This document shows, piece after piece, positions 6,712-14,272 of a DNA stretch of 64,000 nt. Position 1 is the first letter of the stretch. Every line of letters starts with the position of its first letter. The notes below the pieces were generated by a model. It did no database searches. It worked only from the letters and a program-made list of their open reading frames with translations, and had not been told where the DNA came from. A program made the translations under genes and the position numbers. The DNA lies in the NCBI RefSeq assembly GCF_002015075.1, contig NZ_MUXZ01000018.1:1-64000 (forward strand), given 5' to 3'. Source of the stretch: Canicola haemoglobinophilus (GTDB lineage Bacteria; Pseudomonadota; Gammaproteobacteria; Enterobacterales; Pasteurellaceae).

Positions 6712-6808
6712 AAACTTTTCTATTGCTTTCCCGATGTTTAGCAATTTCCAACAGAAAACTATCCATGATTTAGATGTAGCTAGATTTATTTTACAGGGGG
6801 ACAAATGA
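6704..6808 (+). CDS. small ORF with GTG start, coupled to the next gene
   Basis: A 34-residue ORF (VIKNFSIAFPMFSNF start, FILQGDK end). GTG overlaps the end of the Icd-like gene and its stop overlaps the next ATG as ATGA, the usual arrangement for coupled translation. AGAGG lies 9 bases upstream. Too short for a family call. Confidence 0.5.
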   Translation: MIKNFSIAFPMFSNFQQKTIHDLDVARFILQGDK

Positions 6809-7330
6809 GAACGACTATTAACGCCTTGAGCGATTTAAACCAATGGAAAGGACGGTTTAAGCCGTCCACCAACAAAAAAGAGCATACCTCAAAAACACAA
6901 TATAAAGCGCATGGCGAAGATTTAGCAAATAAACGGCCTAACAAAGGCAAAAGCTAAAAGTGCTAATACAGCTCAATCTACGCCCTTTAGATTTACATTA
7001 TCGCAGACTAACCGATTATTTGAGTTAACTAAGCAAGCGATTGAACGTTGCAAGCTGAATTTCCCTGATGACTATCATCATAAACGCAAACAGGCGCAAG
7101 AGTGCGCAGAGATAGCAAAAAGGCTAGCTACTGCACGCTATTTAATTAAACGCTTGAATAGCTATACAGCCGAGCAATCAAAAGAGCATGTAGCAATGAT
7201 GAAAGAAAGCCTAGAGGTGTTGAGCTATTTAGGCGATAAGTTCACAGAAATAGCTGATTACGTGGTGCTGGTGGACGAAAACGGCAACAAACTAGAACAC
7301 TTTGACAATAAAAACGACTTGGAGGGCTAG
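6805..7330 (+). pseudogene. hypothetical helical protein gene split by a +1 frameshift
   Basis: ATG 6805 (GGGGG ribosome-binding site) opens a 50-codon frame that stops at 6955-6957. From about 6931 a second frame, one base on, stays open to 7330 with no good start codon, encoding a long charged helix (FRFTLSQTNRLFELTKQA to NKLEHFDNKNDLEG). Removing one A from the AAAA run at 6949-6952 joins both into a protein of about 175 residues. It ends 2 bases before the helicase gene. A frameshift mutation is the simplest reading. Programmed frameshifting is possible but no classical signal is evident. Confidence 0.6.
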
Positions 7331-7332
7331 CA

Positions 7333-9534
7333 ATGAGCAAATTAATTAATGCGCCTTTGTTGTCAAAAGTAGACAATTCAGAAGGCACAGCGCTTGATGA
7401 GTTTTTTATTTTAGCGGGTGCGGAAAGTTGGACAAGCTACCGCAACAACAAAAGAGAAGACGGCAAGGGGAGCGCATGGCTTTTCTTATGCGATGCTTTC
7501 AATATGAGCTACAAAGAACAGCCCGTAATACTTGCCAATAAACAGCTAGACAATATTCAAGCCTATCAATTGGCACCCAGTAACCGCAAATATATTAGTA
7601 TTGTGATATGTGGTGCATTAACTGAGGAGCAAAAGACGGCTATTTGCTTAAATCTGGCCATCAACACACAAGCGGAGATTGTTAAATTTAGAGATATTGC
7701 GGGCGAGGTGGTGGAAGATGCGAGCGCTTATATTCAAAGGTTACGCAGTGATGAAAGTGCGGTAGAAAATGCGCAAAATATCGCAGCATTGGCGCAAGGG
7801 GACGATGTAGCCGAGCAGATAGACAAAACTAAGCCTTATATTGAAAAACGCAATGTAAACGGCATGGAGGGGCTATTTCAAGTTATCCCCACATACAACA
7901 AAAACACAGGCGAATTTCACGAGGTTGAGAAATGGCTATGTGATGAAGTGGAGGTTGTAGGCATAGGGCGAAGTGATGAGCGCAATTATATTGTCTTGCA
8001 ATGGAAACCAGAGCAAGCAGAGAGCAAGATAACCTATGCGCTAGCCCTTGAGGATTTAGGCGAGAAAGAAGGCTGGAAACAGCTTAAAAGCAATGGCTTG
8101 AAGGTAACCAATAAAACCGCCTTGCGCAATGAATTAGCCGATTATTTGCAATGCGGAGGGAGCCGCACCTTATGGACGGTTGCCAATGCGACAGGTTGGC
8201 AAAATGGCGCTTATATCTTGCCAAGTGGCGAAGTAATAGGACAACCAGAAAATCCCGTTATCTTCAACAGTAAATCATCGACTAAAACAGGCTATACCAC
8301 AAAAGGCAGTGCGGAAAGTTGGCGAGAGCATATAGCAAACCCAATCAATAAAAATGCATCAATGATGTTAGCCCTTGGCGTTGGCTTTAGTGCGCCTTTG
8401 ATTAGCTTGTTAAATGCGGATAGCTTCGGGGTGCATTTATTTGAGGACAGCAGCAGAGGGAAAACCACAACACTAAAACTAGTAAATAGCATTTACGGAC
8501 ACCCAAAAGAAACCATGCTCACATGGAACACGACAGACTATGCAATGACAAATGAAGCAGTGGCACACAATAACGGCTTTATTGGCATTGATGAGATTAG
8601 TCAAGGCGAAGTAAAACACGCTGAGAAAATCGCTTATACGCTTTTTAATGGCGTGGGCAGAAACAGGGGCGACAAGGACGAAGGCAATCGAGAATTAAAG
8701 CGTTGGAGTGTTACCGCACTTTCTACTGGCGAAGAAGACTTAGAAACGATGCTCGCCAAGAAAGGCATAAAAATAAACCCTGGACAGCTTGTTAGGCTTT
8801 TGAATATCCCGTTTATTCATACAAAGCATTTTCATCAGTTTGAGAACGCAAGGGCGCACGCTGATTATTTGAATATGGCAGTGCTTGAGCATTATGGCAT
8901 TGTGGGGCGTGAATGGATTAAATGGCTTAGTGATACCAATAATCAAGCAAAATGCACCGCACTTTATGCGGAAATAAGCAAGAAATGGCTAGCACGTCCG
9001 CCAACAGATGCAGATCCACAAGTGTTTAGAGTGGTGACAAGGTTCGCAACTATTGAAACAGCCTTGCATTTATCACGTTTTTTAACAGGTTGGCAAAAGG
9101 AAGATATAAGCGAAAGTGTTCTTCAGTGCTTTAATGAATGGGTCAATATATACGGCTTTCATTCTAAGAAAGAAACCCAACTGATAGAGCATGTTAACGG
9201 TTGGCTACTGGCAAATGCTGAAAGCCGTTTCATTGAGTTCCCAATTAATCCCAATCAAAGCAACATTAGGGATGTTGCTGGCTATCGTATGCTTGAAACC
9301 GACAAAAACCCCAAAGAACATTTTTTTGTGTATAAACTGGCTTTTGACGAGGCAATAAAAGGGCACTCAAAGAAACAGGCTTGTGAGATATTAATCGGTA
9401 AGGGCATGTTACACAAGAGCGAGAAAAGCTATTTTACCACCCGTTTGCCGTCTAACGTTGACAGCAATCGCACTAGATGCTTTTTACTTTATCCACTAGA
9501 TGAAAGCAATGAGGAAGAACAGGCGATACAATAA
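7333..9534 (+). CDS. DUF927-type helicase/primase-like replication protein
   Basis: A 733-residue protein. The central part (from about residue 190) matches DUF927 proteins of phages and islands, ending in an ATPase: the nucleotide-binding loop FEDSSRGKTTTLKL is near residue 370 and the Walker B-like GFIGIDEISQGE near 415. The N-terminal 170 residues are unrecognised. No obvious zinc finger or primase active site is seen, so it may be a helicase/loader only. In P4-like elements the protein in this position drives replication from iteron origins. The repeat-rich DNA at 10485-11054 is the likely target. GGAGG ribosome-binding site. Confidence 0.75.
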   Translation: MSKLINAPLLSKVDNSEGTALDEFFILAGAESWTSYRNNKREDGKGSAWLFLCDAFNMSYKEQPVILANKQLDNIQAYQLAPSNRKYISIVICGALTEEQKTAICLNLAINTQAEIVKFRDIAGEVVEDASAYIQRLRSDESAVENAQNIAALAQGDDVAEQIDKTKPYIEKRNVNGMEGLFQVIPTYNKNTGEFHEVEKWLCDEVEVVGIGRSDERNYIVLQWKPEQAESKITYALALEDLGEKEGWKQLKSNGLKVTNKTALRNELADYLQCGGSRTLWTVANATGWQNGAYILPSGEVIGQPENPVIFNSKSSTKTGYTTKGSAESWREHIANPINKNASMMLALGVGFSAPLISLLNADSFGVHLFEDSSRGKTTTLKLVNSIYGHPKETMLTWNTTDYAMTNEAVAHNNGFIGIDEISQGEVKHAEKIAYTLFNGVGRNRGDKDEGNRELKRWSVTALSTGEEDLETMLAKKGIKINPGQLVRLLNIPFIHTKHFHQFENARAHADYLNMAVLEHYGIVGREWIKWLSDTNNQAKCTALYAEISKKWLARPPTDADPQVFRVVTRFATIETALHLSRFLTGWQKEDISESVLQCFNEWVNIYGFHSKKETQLIEHVNGWLLANAESRFIEFPINPNQSNIRDVAGYRMLETDKNPKEHFFVYKLAFDEAIKGHSKKQACEILIGKGMLHKSEKSYFTTRLPSNVDSNRTRCFLLYPLDESNEEEQAIQ

Positions 9535-9583
9535 AGTTATTGAGTTTTGTCAGCAGTACGCGCGCGCGAGGAATTATCATATT

Positions 9584-9616
9584 AAGCCTTGTTATCAAAC
9601 AGGGCTTTTTTATTTT
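9584..9616 (+). terminator. Rho-independent terminator
   Basis: AAGCCTTGTT (9584-9593) pairs with AACAGGGCTT (9598-9607), one G-U pair, followed by a T-rich run. It closes the replication-gene transcript. Confidence 0.75.
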
Positions 9617-9645
9617 AGAGCTAAACATTATTAGATAAAAAATAA

Positions 9646-9701
9646 TTTATTAGATTAATTATTAGTTTTATATTGTATTTATTAGATTGTTTGCTTATAA
9701 T
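9646..9701 (+). promoter_or_regulatory. toxin-antitoxin promoter with TTTATTAGATT operators
   Basis: TTGTAT (9673-9678), 17 bases, TATAAT (9696-9701) forms a good sigma-70 promoter. The 11-mer TTTATTAGATT is present at 9646-9656 and 9678-9688, the second within the promoter spacer, and a partial copy lies near 9626-9635. The HTH antitoxin probably binds these repeats, which is an inference. Confidence 0.6.
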
Positions 9702-9734
9702 ATAAAGCATGAAAGGCAAATGAAGGCTAGTGCA

Positions 9735-10001
9735 ATGAATAATAAAATTATCATTACTTCAAAAGCAGATAAACAGCTTGAAAGAATTGATAGTAGATAT
9801 AAAAAAGCAATTATTGAAACTATCTCAACGCTAACTAACTTTCCTGATGTAGTGCTAGATATAACTAAATTAAAAGGGTATGTGAGCAAGTACAGGGCTA
9901 GAGTTGGAAGGTATAGAATTTTGTTTGAGTGGATAGAGGGAGAGCCGCGAATAATAGAAATTCAAGAAATTAAAAAGCGAGATGAAAGAACTTACAATTA
10001 G
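9735..10001 (+). CDS. RelE/ParE-family toxin
   Basis: An 88-residue protein with the RelE/ParE fold pattern: TSKADKQLERID, a KLKGY strand, YRARVGRYRILFEW, then IIEIQEIKKRDERTY. The RVGRYRI segment and the terminal KR-Y are typical of this superfamily (mRNA interferase or gyrase-targeting toxin). The toxin precedes its antitoxin, as in higBA-type loci. ATG 9735 has GAAGG at 8 bases. ATG 9720 is an alternative. Upstream in-frame codons lie before the predicted transcript start. Confidence 0.8.
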   Translation: MNNKIIITSKADKQLERIDSRYKKAIIETISTLTNFPDVVLDITKLKGYVSKYRARVGRYRILFEWIEGEPRIIEIQEIKKRDERTYN

Positions 10002-10036
10002 GGCGATAAAAGCCCTATAAACACAGGAGCAAGACA

Positions 10037-10432
10037 ATGAGTAATTTACAATATATCAGAGATGACAGCGGAAAGCCTTTATATGTGATTTTACCTATAG
10101 CAGAGTTTGAAAAACTGGTAGAGGTTGATGAGTACGGCTTTAGAATTGAAGAAGATGATAGCGAGGAGTGGCAAGATGTACCCTATGAAAAAGATGATAA
10201 TGATGCGGTTACTATCCCTTTTGATGTTGTCAAAATCAAGCACGAGAACAATATAAACCTTTTAGGCGCATGGCGTATCTATAGAGGGCTATCACAGCAA
10301 GATGTTGCTGCTAAAGTTGGCATCACTCAAGGGGCTATTTCACAAATGGAACAGCCCGACAATAAACCGCAGAAGAAAACCTTAGAGAAGTTCGCAGCAA
10401 TCTATGAATGTGAAGTAGAACAGATGTATTAA
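10037..10432 (+). CDS. XRE-family antitoxin
   Basis: A 131-residue protein. Residues 1-65 resemble a Phd/PrlF-like toxin-binding segment (SNLQYIRDDSGKPLYVILPI) with a very acidic stretch. Residues 73-130 are a Cro/CI-type helix-turn-helix (LGAWRIYRGLSQQDVAAKVG, then ITQGAISQMEQ). It lies 35 bases after the toxin with an AGGAG ribosome-binding site. It should neutralise the toxin and repress the shared promoter. Confidence 0.8.
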   Translation: MSNLQYIRDDSGKPLYVILPIAEFEKLVEVDEYGFRIEEDDSEEWQDVPYEKDDNDAVTIPFDVVKIKHENNINLLGAWRIYRGLSQQDVAAKVGITQGAISQMEQPDNKPQKKTLEKFAAIYECEVEQMY

Positions 10433-10454
10433 TCACAATCCACCACCAACAAGA

Positions 10455-10476
10455 AAGGGCTTTATAGCCCTTTTTG
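10455..10476 (+). terminator. Rho-independent terminator
   Basis: AAGGGCT-TTAT-AGCCCTT followed by T's, right after the toxin-antitoxin operon. Confidence 0.75.
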
Positions 10477-10484
10477 TCTAAGAT

Positions 10485-10591
10485 AACTGCGAAATATGGA
10501 TTAAAACTGCGAAATTATCAAACCCTTATCAGATAAGGCTTAATTGCAATTTTGATATAGCAAAACTGCGAAACAAATCGCCTATTGCGAA
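10485..10591. repeat. AACTGCGAAA direct repeats
   Basis: Exact copies at 10485-10494, 10505-10514 and 10564-10573, with a degenerate copy ATTGCGAAA at 10583-10591. TTTCGCAG, the inverse core, also occurs before the AlpA-like gene (1236-1243). These may be binding sites for an element-encoded regulator or replication protein. Confidence 0.6.
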
Positions 10592-10661
10592 AGAGAATAT
10601 CAAAAGATGATGATGCTTAGAAATTCAAAAAAATTACTGAACCAGTCAAAAATTTAACTTA

Positions 10662-10742
10662 CCCCAGTGGGGGAAGTAAAAGCTCAATTTTGAACCAATC
10701 CAATTTTGGATCGGCTGAACCATCTGCGGAATTTTACGCAGA
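10662..10742. other. cluster of palindromes in the noncoding region
   Basis: CCCC-AGTG-GGGG lies at 10662-10673, the palindrome ATCCAATTTTGGAT at 10698-10711, and TCTGCG/CGCAGA at 10723-10742. They lie between the AACTGCGAAA repeats and the iterons. No coding sequence is seen in 10477-10932. Confidence 0.45.
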
Positions 10743-10932
10743 CGCACCCTTAAAATTAAGGAGACGATAACAAGCCCAATTTGAGCCCGATAAATATAAA
10801 AAAAAGAGCCTTACAGAGCTATTTTTATTTCTTAATAGTAAATAATCGACATAATAAGACAACATATCCACCACCTGAAAATTAGCTTATTTTTAGTCAG
10901 TTCAGAGAAAAATAGGACAAAAAGACGAAAAA

Positions 10933-11054
10933 AATAGTCCAGAAATAGTCCAGAACCACCCCGAAAATAGTCCAGAATGAGACAAAATAGTCCAGAGGTC
11001 GCTTGTAAGTCATTGATTTATAAGGAACTGGACTATTTGGACTATCTGGACTAC
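10933..11054. other. iteron array, candidate origin of replication
   Basis: AATAGTCCAGA is present four times in one direction (10933-10943, 10944-10954, 10966-10976, 10986-10996). After about 30 bases three inverted copies follow head to tail (GGACTA cores at 11030-11035, 11039-11044 and 11048-11053). Spacing of 9-22 bases and inverted symmetry fit an initiator-binding origin like P4 ori/crr. The DUF927 protein upstream is the likely partner. Confidence 0.6.
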
Positions 11055-11317
11055 GACTTTTTTCACATATTACAAAATAAAAGTGATGAAAGTTAACAAT
11101 AGCCATGATTTTCTGTTTATTATTTACTATCAGTTAAAAATAGGAATTTCTGATATTTTCAAAAATAGCATTGATGATTTATCCAAAAAAGAGCGCTTGA
11201 AAATCATTTTTTGATTTATGACTTACTCAAAAGCATCACCCTTCATAATGACTAAATAATCCCTTTTTTGTTGGTGGAAGTAGTAATTAATAAAATGATT
11301 AAAAAATAGACGTTTTA

Positions 11318-11360
11318 GGGGGTACCTTTACTTTTTAAGGGTACAAATGGGGGTAACTTT
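11318..11360. repeat. GGGGGTA(C/A)CTTT pair
   Basis: GGGGGTACCTTT (11318-11329) and GGGGGTAACTTT (11349-11360) are two 12-mers differing by one base. The surrounding 11055-11410 shows no convincing gene, only AT-rich DNA. Confidence 0.4.
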
Positions 11361-11410
11361 GCAGTGCTTAAAATAACAAACCCTTATGGCATAAGGCTTT
11401 AAGTGGTCTA

Positions 11411-11437
11411 GTTCAAGTCTCTCCTCAGCACCAAAAA
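11411..11437 (+). other. tRNA 3'-end-like fragment, putative right attachment site
   Basis: GTTCAAGTCTCTC (T-loop and 3' T-stem) runs into CTCAGC (acceptor 3' side) and ACCA. The 5' half of any tRNA, including the pairing T-stem strand, is missing. This is the classic product of integration into a tRNA 3' end, probably a class II tRNA such as Leu. The fragment is followed by a terminator as after a tRNA gene. Confidence 0.65.
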
Positions 11438-11442
11438 CAGAA

Positions 11443-11469
11443 AGATCGCAAATTTGCGGTCTTTTTTTT
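11443..11469 (+). terminator. terminator after the tRNA fragment
   Basis: AGATCGCAAATTTGCGGTCT is a near-perfect hairpin followed by eight T's. It is probably the original terminator of the tRNA gene. Confidence 0.75.
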
Positions 11470-11587
11470 CTTTCGTTTTCTTTCGCATTTATAAAGTGAA
11501 CCCTTATCAGATAAGGCTTTATCCGTGCTTTCTCTTTTTGTGTTCTTTCGTGTTTATCCGTTTTTATATGTTTACAGCAACGAATTT

Positions 11588-11722
11588 TAACTATACGCTT
11601 AACTATACGGATAACAAAAAACAACATAATTACAAAAAATCGTATAGCTAAAAACTTGCCAGACCCTGAAAAATAAGGTGTTCCCAAAGATTTTTTTTGC
11701 AAGATTAACGTATAGCTAAAAA
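11588..11722. repeat. CGTATAGCTAAAAA and TTAACTATACG repeat cluster
   Basis: CGTATAGCTAAAAA is exact at 11641-11654 and 11709-11722. TTAACTATACG, related on the other strand, is repeated at 11587-11597 and 11599-11609. The rest of 11470-11970 is AT-rich and shows no convincing gene. The clustering just outside the element suggests remains of arm-type recombination sites or operators. Confidence 0.45.
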
Positions 11723-11971
11723 TAATAATGGAGTTTCTAAAATGTCTCGTATATGTGATCATTTCTCCTTCAACGGTTCGCTCAATCGTTCATAAAGTTC
11801 TTTCTTTCGCTGTATTAGGTCCTGTTTTAAAGAAATGTCTGCCTTTCATCTTATTTGTACCTTGATCTAGAATAAGCTACAGAAACGCTTTTAGAAAAAT
11901 TTGTCACAATTTTAACTAGGTTGTTGGATTATTTATTTTCTGCTCCTTTATGCTTTAATTTATTACTTATC

Positions 11972-12019
11972 TTGTTTTTCCTATTAAATTCACTATAATT
12001 TAACTGTATAAAAAAACAG
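11972..12019 (+). promoter_or_regulatory. uvrD promoter with LexA box
   Basis: TTGTTT (11972-11977), 16 bases, TATAAT (11994-11999). CTGT, eight bases, ACAG at 12004-12019 is a full SOS box over the predicted start, so LexA would block initiation. Confidence 0.8.
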
Positions 12020-12033
12020 ATATGTGGATAAAA

Positions 12034-14214
12034 ATGGATATTTCAGAATTACTTGATGAGCTCAATGATAAACAGCGTAATGCTGTTGCTGCACCTTTAG
12101 GGAATTATCTCGTGCTAGCTGGGGCTGGTAGCGGGAAAACTCGGGTGTTGACCTATCGTGTGGCATGGCTAAGTGCGGTGGAAAACGTGCCAGAATCAAG
12201 CATTATGGCGGTAACCTTCACTAATAAAGCGGCAGCAGAAATGCGTCATCGTATTGAAGCAACGTTAGCTCGATACTCTAATCAACGTTTATTTGGTATG
12301 TGGATTGGAACTTTCCACAGCATCGCCAATCGCTTATTACGTGCCCATTATGCTGATGCTGCATTGCCACAAGATTTTCAGATTTTAGACAGTGAAGATC
12401 AGTTGCGTTTAGTTAAACGTTTGATGAAATTACATCAATATGATGAAAAGACCTTTCCTTATAAACAAGCCTGCTGGTACATCAATAATAAAAAAGAGGA
12501 AGGATTACGCCCAGAGCAAATTGAAGATAATAATGATCGCCAAGAACGAGAGTGGATAAAAATTTATAAAATTTATCAAGATGCTTGCGATCGTGCTGGT
12601 TTAGTTGATTTTCCAGAATTGTTATTGCGAGCTTATGAATTATGGTTGAAAAATCCGCATATTTTGCACCATTATCAACATCGTTTTCAGCATATTTTGG
12701 TGGATGAATTTCAAGATACCAATAAAATTCAATATGCTTGGATTAAATTGCTTGCTGGAACACAAAGTAAAGTGATGATTGTTGGCGATGATGATCAATC
12801 TATCTATGGCTGGCGAGGTGCACAAGTAGAAAATATTCATCGTTTTCTTAAGGATTTTGCTAAAGCTGAAATTATTCGTTTGGAACAAAACTATCGTTCA
12901 ACTGGCAATATTCTAGAAAGTGCAAATGAGTTGATCTCTAATAACAGTAAGCGTTTAGGTAAAGATCTTTGGACTTCTGGGAACAAAGGCGAGCCAGTGG
13001 GCATTTATGCGGCATTCAATGAGCTAGATGAAGCCTTGTTTGTTTCTAGTCAGGTGCAAAGTTGGTTGGATAATGGCGGTAAATTTGATGATTGTGCAGT
13101 GTTATATCGTAGCAATAGCCAATCTCGTGTGATTGAAGAAGCATTTCTACGCGCAAAAATCCCTTATCGTATTTATGGAGGTATGCGCTTTTTTGAGCGC
13201 CAAGAGATTAAAGATGCTTTAGCCTATTTGCGTTTGATTGCCAATCGACAAGATGATGCAGCTTTTGAGCGAGTAGTAAATACACCACCGAGAGGAATTG
13301 GCGACCGCACTTTAGATATTTTGCGCAATTTAACTCGTGAACGGCAAATTACATTATGGCAAGCAACCCAACTTGCAATTCAGGGACAATTAATTCCTGC
13401 TCGCTCAATTACCTCTTTGTTGCGCTTTATTGAGTTAATTAATTCTTTACAACAAGAAACCGCAGAAATGCCTTTATTTGCTCAAACAGATTTCGTGATT
13501 AAACATTCTGGTTTATATGAAATGTATAAACAGGAAAAAGGCGATAAAGGGGAAGTGCGGATTGAGAACTTAGAGGAATTGGTTACTGCCACAAGAGAGT
13601 TTGTGAAACCAAGTGAGGCGGAGGATATGTCTGATTTGGTCGCATTTTTAACGCATGCTTCTTTGGAGGCTGGTGAAGAACAAGCTGCACCACACCAATC
13701 TTGTGTACAAATGATGACTTTACATTCAGCGAAAGGATTAGAATTTCCACGAGTATTTATCGTTGGTATGGAAGAGGGACTTTTCCCTAGTTTTCGTTCT
13801 GGCGAAGATCTGGAGCGTTTAGAAGAAGAGCGCCGTTTGGCTTATGTGGGTATTACTCGAGCTAAGCAGAAATTGACTTTATGTTATGCAGAGCTACGCC
13901 GCTTATATGGTAAAGATGAAAAGCATATTCCTTCACGCTTTATTGCAGAGTTACCAAAAGAATGTATTCAAGAGGTGCGTTTACGCGGTAAAGTCACTCG
14001 AGCCTATAATCAAAGTGCGGTAGGTTCTATCGCAAAAAATAATGTGTCTGATAGTGCTTGGAAAGTGGGGCAAAAAGTGAAACATGAGAAATTTGGTCAA
14101 GGAACCGTGATTAATGTTGAGGGTGCTGATAATAATACCCGATTACAAATCGCTTTTCAGGGGCAGGGGATTAAATGGTTGATCGCCCATTTAGCTAAAT
14201 TGGAAAAACTGTAA
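12034..14214 (+). CDS. uvrD: DNA helicase II
   Basis: A 726-residue SF1A 3'-5' DNA helicase of mismatch and nucleotide-excision repair. The ATP-binding motif AGAGSGKT is at residues 29-36, the Walker B motif VDEFQDT near 222-228, with DDQSIYGWRG, LEQNYRS and the C-terminal ITRAK motif. The C-terminal tail (KVGQKVKHEKFGQGTV) is typical of UvrD. ATG 12034 (MDISELLD) is chosen over the in-frame ATG 12022, which lies too close to the LexA box. SOS regulation is expected. Confidence 0.95.
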   Translation: MDISELLDELNDKQRNAVAAPLGNYLVLAGAGSGKTRVLTYRVAWLSAVENVPESSIMAVTFTNKAAAEMRHRIEATLARYSNQRLFGMWIGTFHSIANRLLRAHYADAALPQDFQILDSEDQLRLVKRLMKLHQYDEKTFPYKQACWYINNKKEEGLRPEQIEDNNDRQEREWIKIYKIYQDACDRAGLVDFPELLLRAYELWLKNPHILHHYQHRFQHILVDEFQDTNKIQYAWIKLLAGTQSKVMIVGDDDQSIYGWRGAQVENIHRFLKDFAKAEIIRLEQNYRSTGNILESANELISNNSKRLGKDLWTSGNKGEPVGIYAAFNELDEALFVSSQVQSWLDNGGKFDDCAVLYRSNSQSRVIEEAFLRAKIPYRIYGGMRFFERQEIKDALAYLRLIANRQDDAAFERVVNTPPRGIGDRTLDILRNLTRERQITLWQATQLAIQGQLIPARSITSLLRFIELINSLQQETAEMPLFAQTDFVIKHSGLYEMYKQEKGDKGEVRIENLEELVTATREFVKPSEAEDMSDLVAFLTHASLEAGEEQAAPHQSCVQMMTLHSAKGLEFPRVFIVGMEEGLFPSFRSGEDLERLEEERRLAYVGITRAKQKLTLCYAELRRLYGKDEKHIPSRFIAELPKECIQEVRLRGKVTRAYNQSAVGSIAKNNVSDSAWKVGQKVKHEKFGQGTVINVEGADNNTRLQIAFQGQGIKWLIAHLAKLEKL

Positions 14215-14231
14215 TTTAGTTACTAGTACTA

Positions 14232-14258
14232 AAAGAGAGTCTTTCGCTCTCTTTTTGT
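14232..14258. terminator. bidirectional terminator between uvrD and lpxH
   Basis: AAAGAGAG, a seven-base loop, CTCTCTTT and a T-run. It serves the two convergent genes. Confidence 0.7.
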
Positions 14259-14272
14259 TTGATATGTATCAA

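Larger units (their letters stand above)
1..11437 (+). mobile_element. P4-like/PICI-like satellite element, left end outside window
   Basis: All genes run on the + strand and are phage-type regulators (AlpA-like, Rha, AntA/B-like), Ash/Icd-like proteins, a DUF927 helicase/primase-like protein, a toxin-antitoxin pair and a repeat-rich origin-like region. No capsid, tail, terminase or lysis gene is visible, which argues for a satellite rather than a complete prophage. The right boundary is placed at a tRNA-3'-end-like fragment (11411-11437) followed by a terminator. Integrase and intact tRNA are not in the window and are expected left of base 1. Seven exact uptake signals lie inside, so the element has long been in this lineage. 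The class is an inference from gene content. Confidence 0.75.
10521..11519. repeat. three copies of AACCCTTATCAGATAAGGCTT
   Basis: A 21-bp imperfect palindrome is identical at 10521-10541 and 11499-11519. At 11379-11399 the centre reads TGGC instead of TCAG. The middle and right copies straddle the putative attachment site (11411-11437), so they could be recombinase arm or accessory-factor sites. Confidence 0.55.

Noticed and set aside
9558..9569. Alternating CG run (ACGCGCGCGCG)
   Set aside because: Short; could form Z-DNA but nothing links it to function.
10897..11106. 69-codon minus-strand ORF
   Set aside because: It is a translation of the iteron array (repeated Trp-Thr-Ile-Phe units), with no ribosome-binding site.
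1..11437. Complete prophage
   Set aside because: No structural, packaging or lysis genes are visible, so satellite is the better description.
11328..11762. 144-codon minus-strand ORF
   Set aside because: It crosses the tRNA fragment, a terminator and palindromes; low-complexity composition; not credible as a gene.
11757..11840. Coding-like tail on the minus strand (ends LYERLSEPLKEK)
   Set aside because: Only about 27 codons, no start without a frameshift. It may be a gene remnant but cannot be supported.
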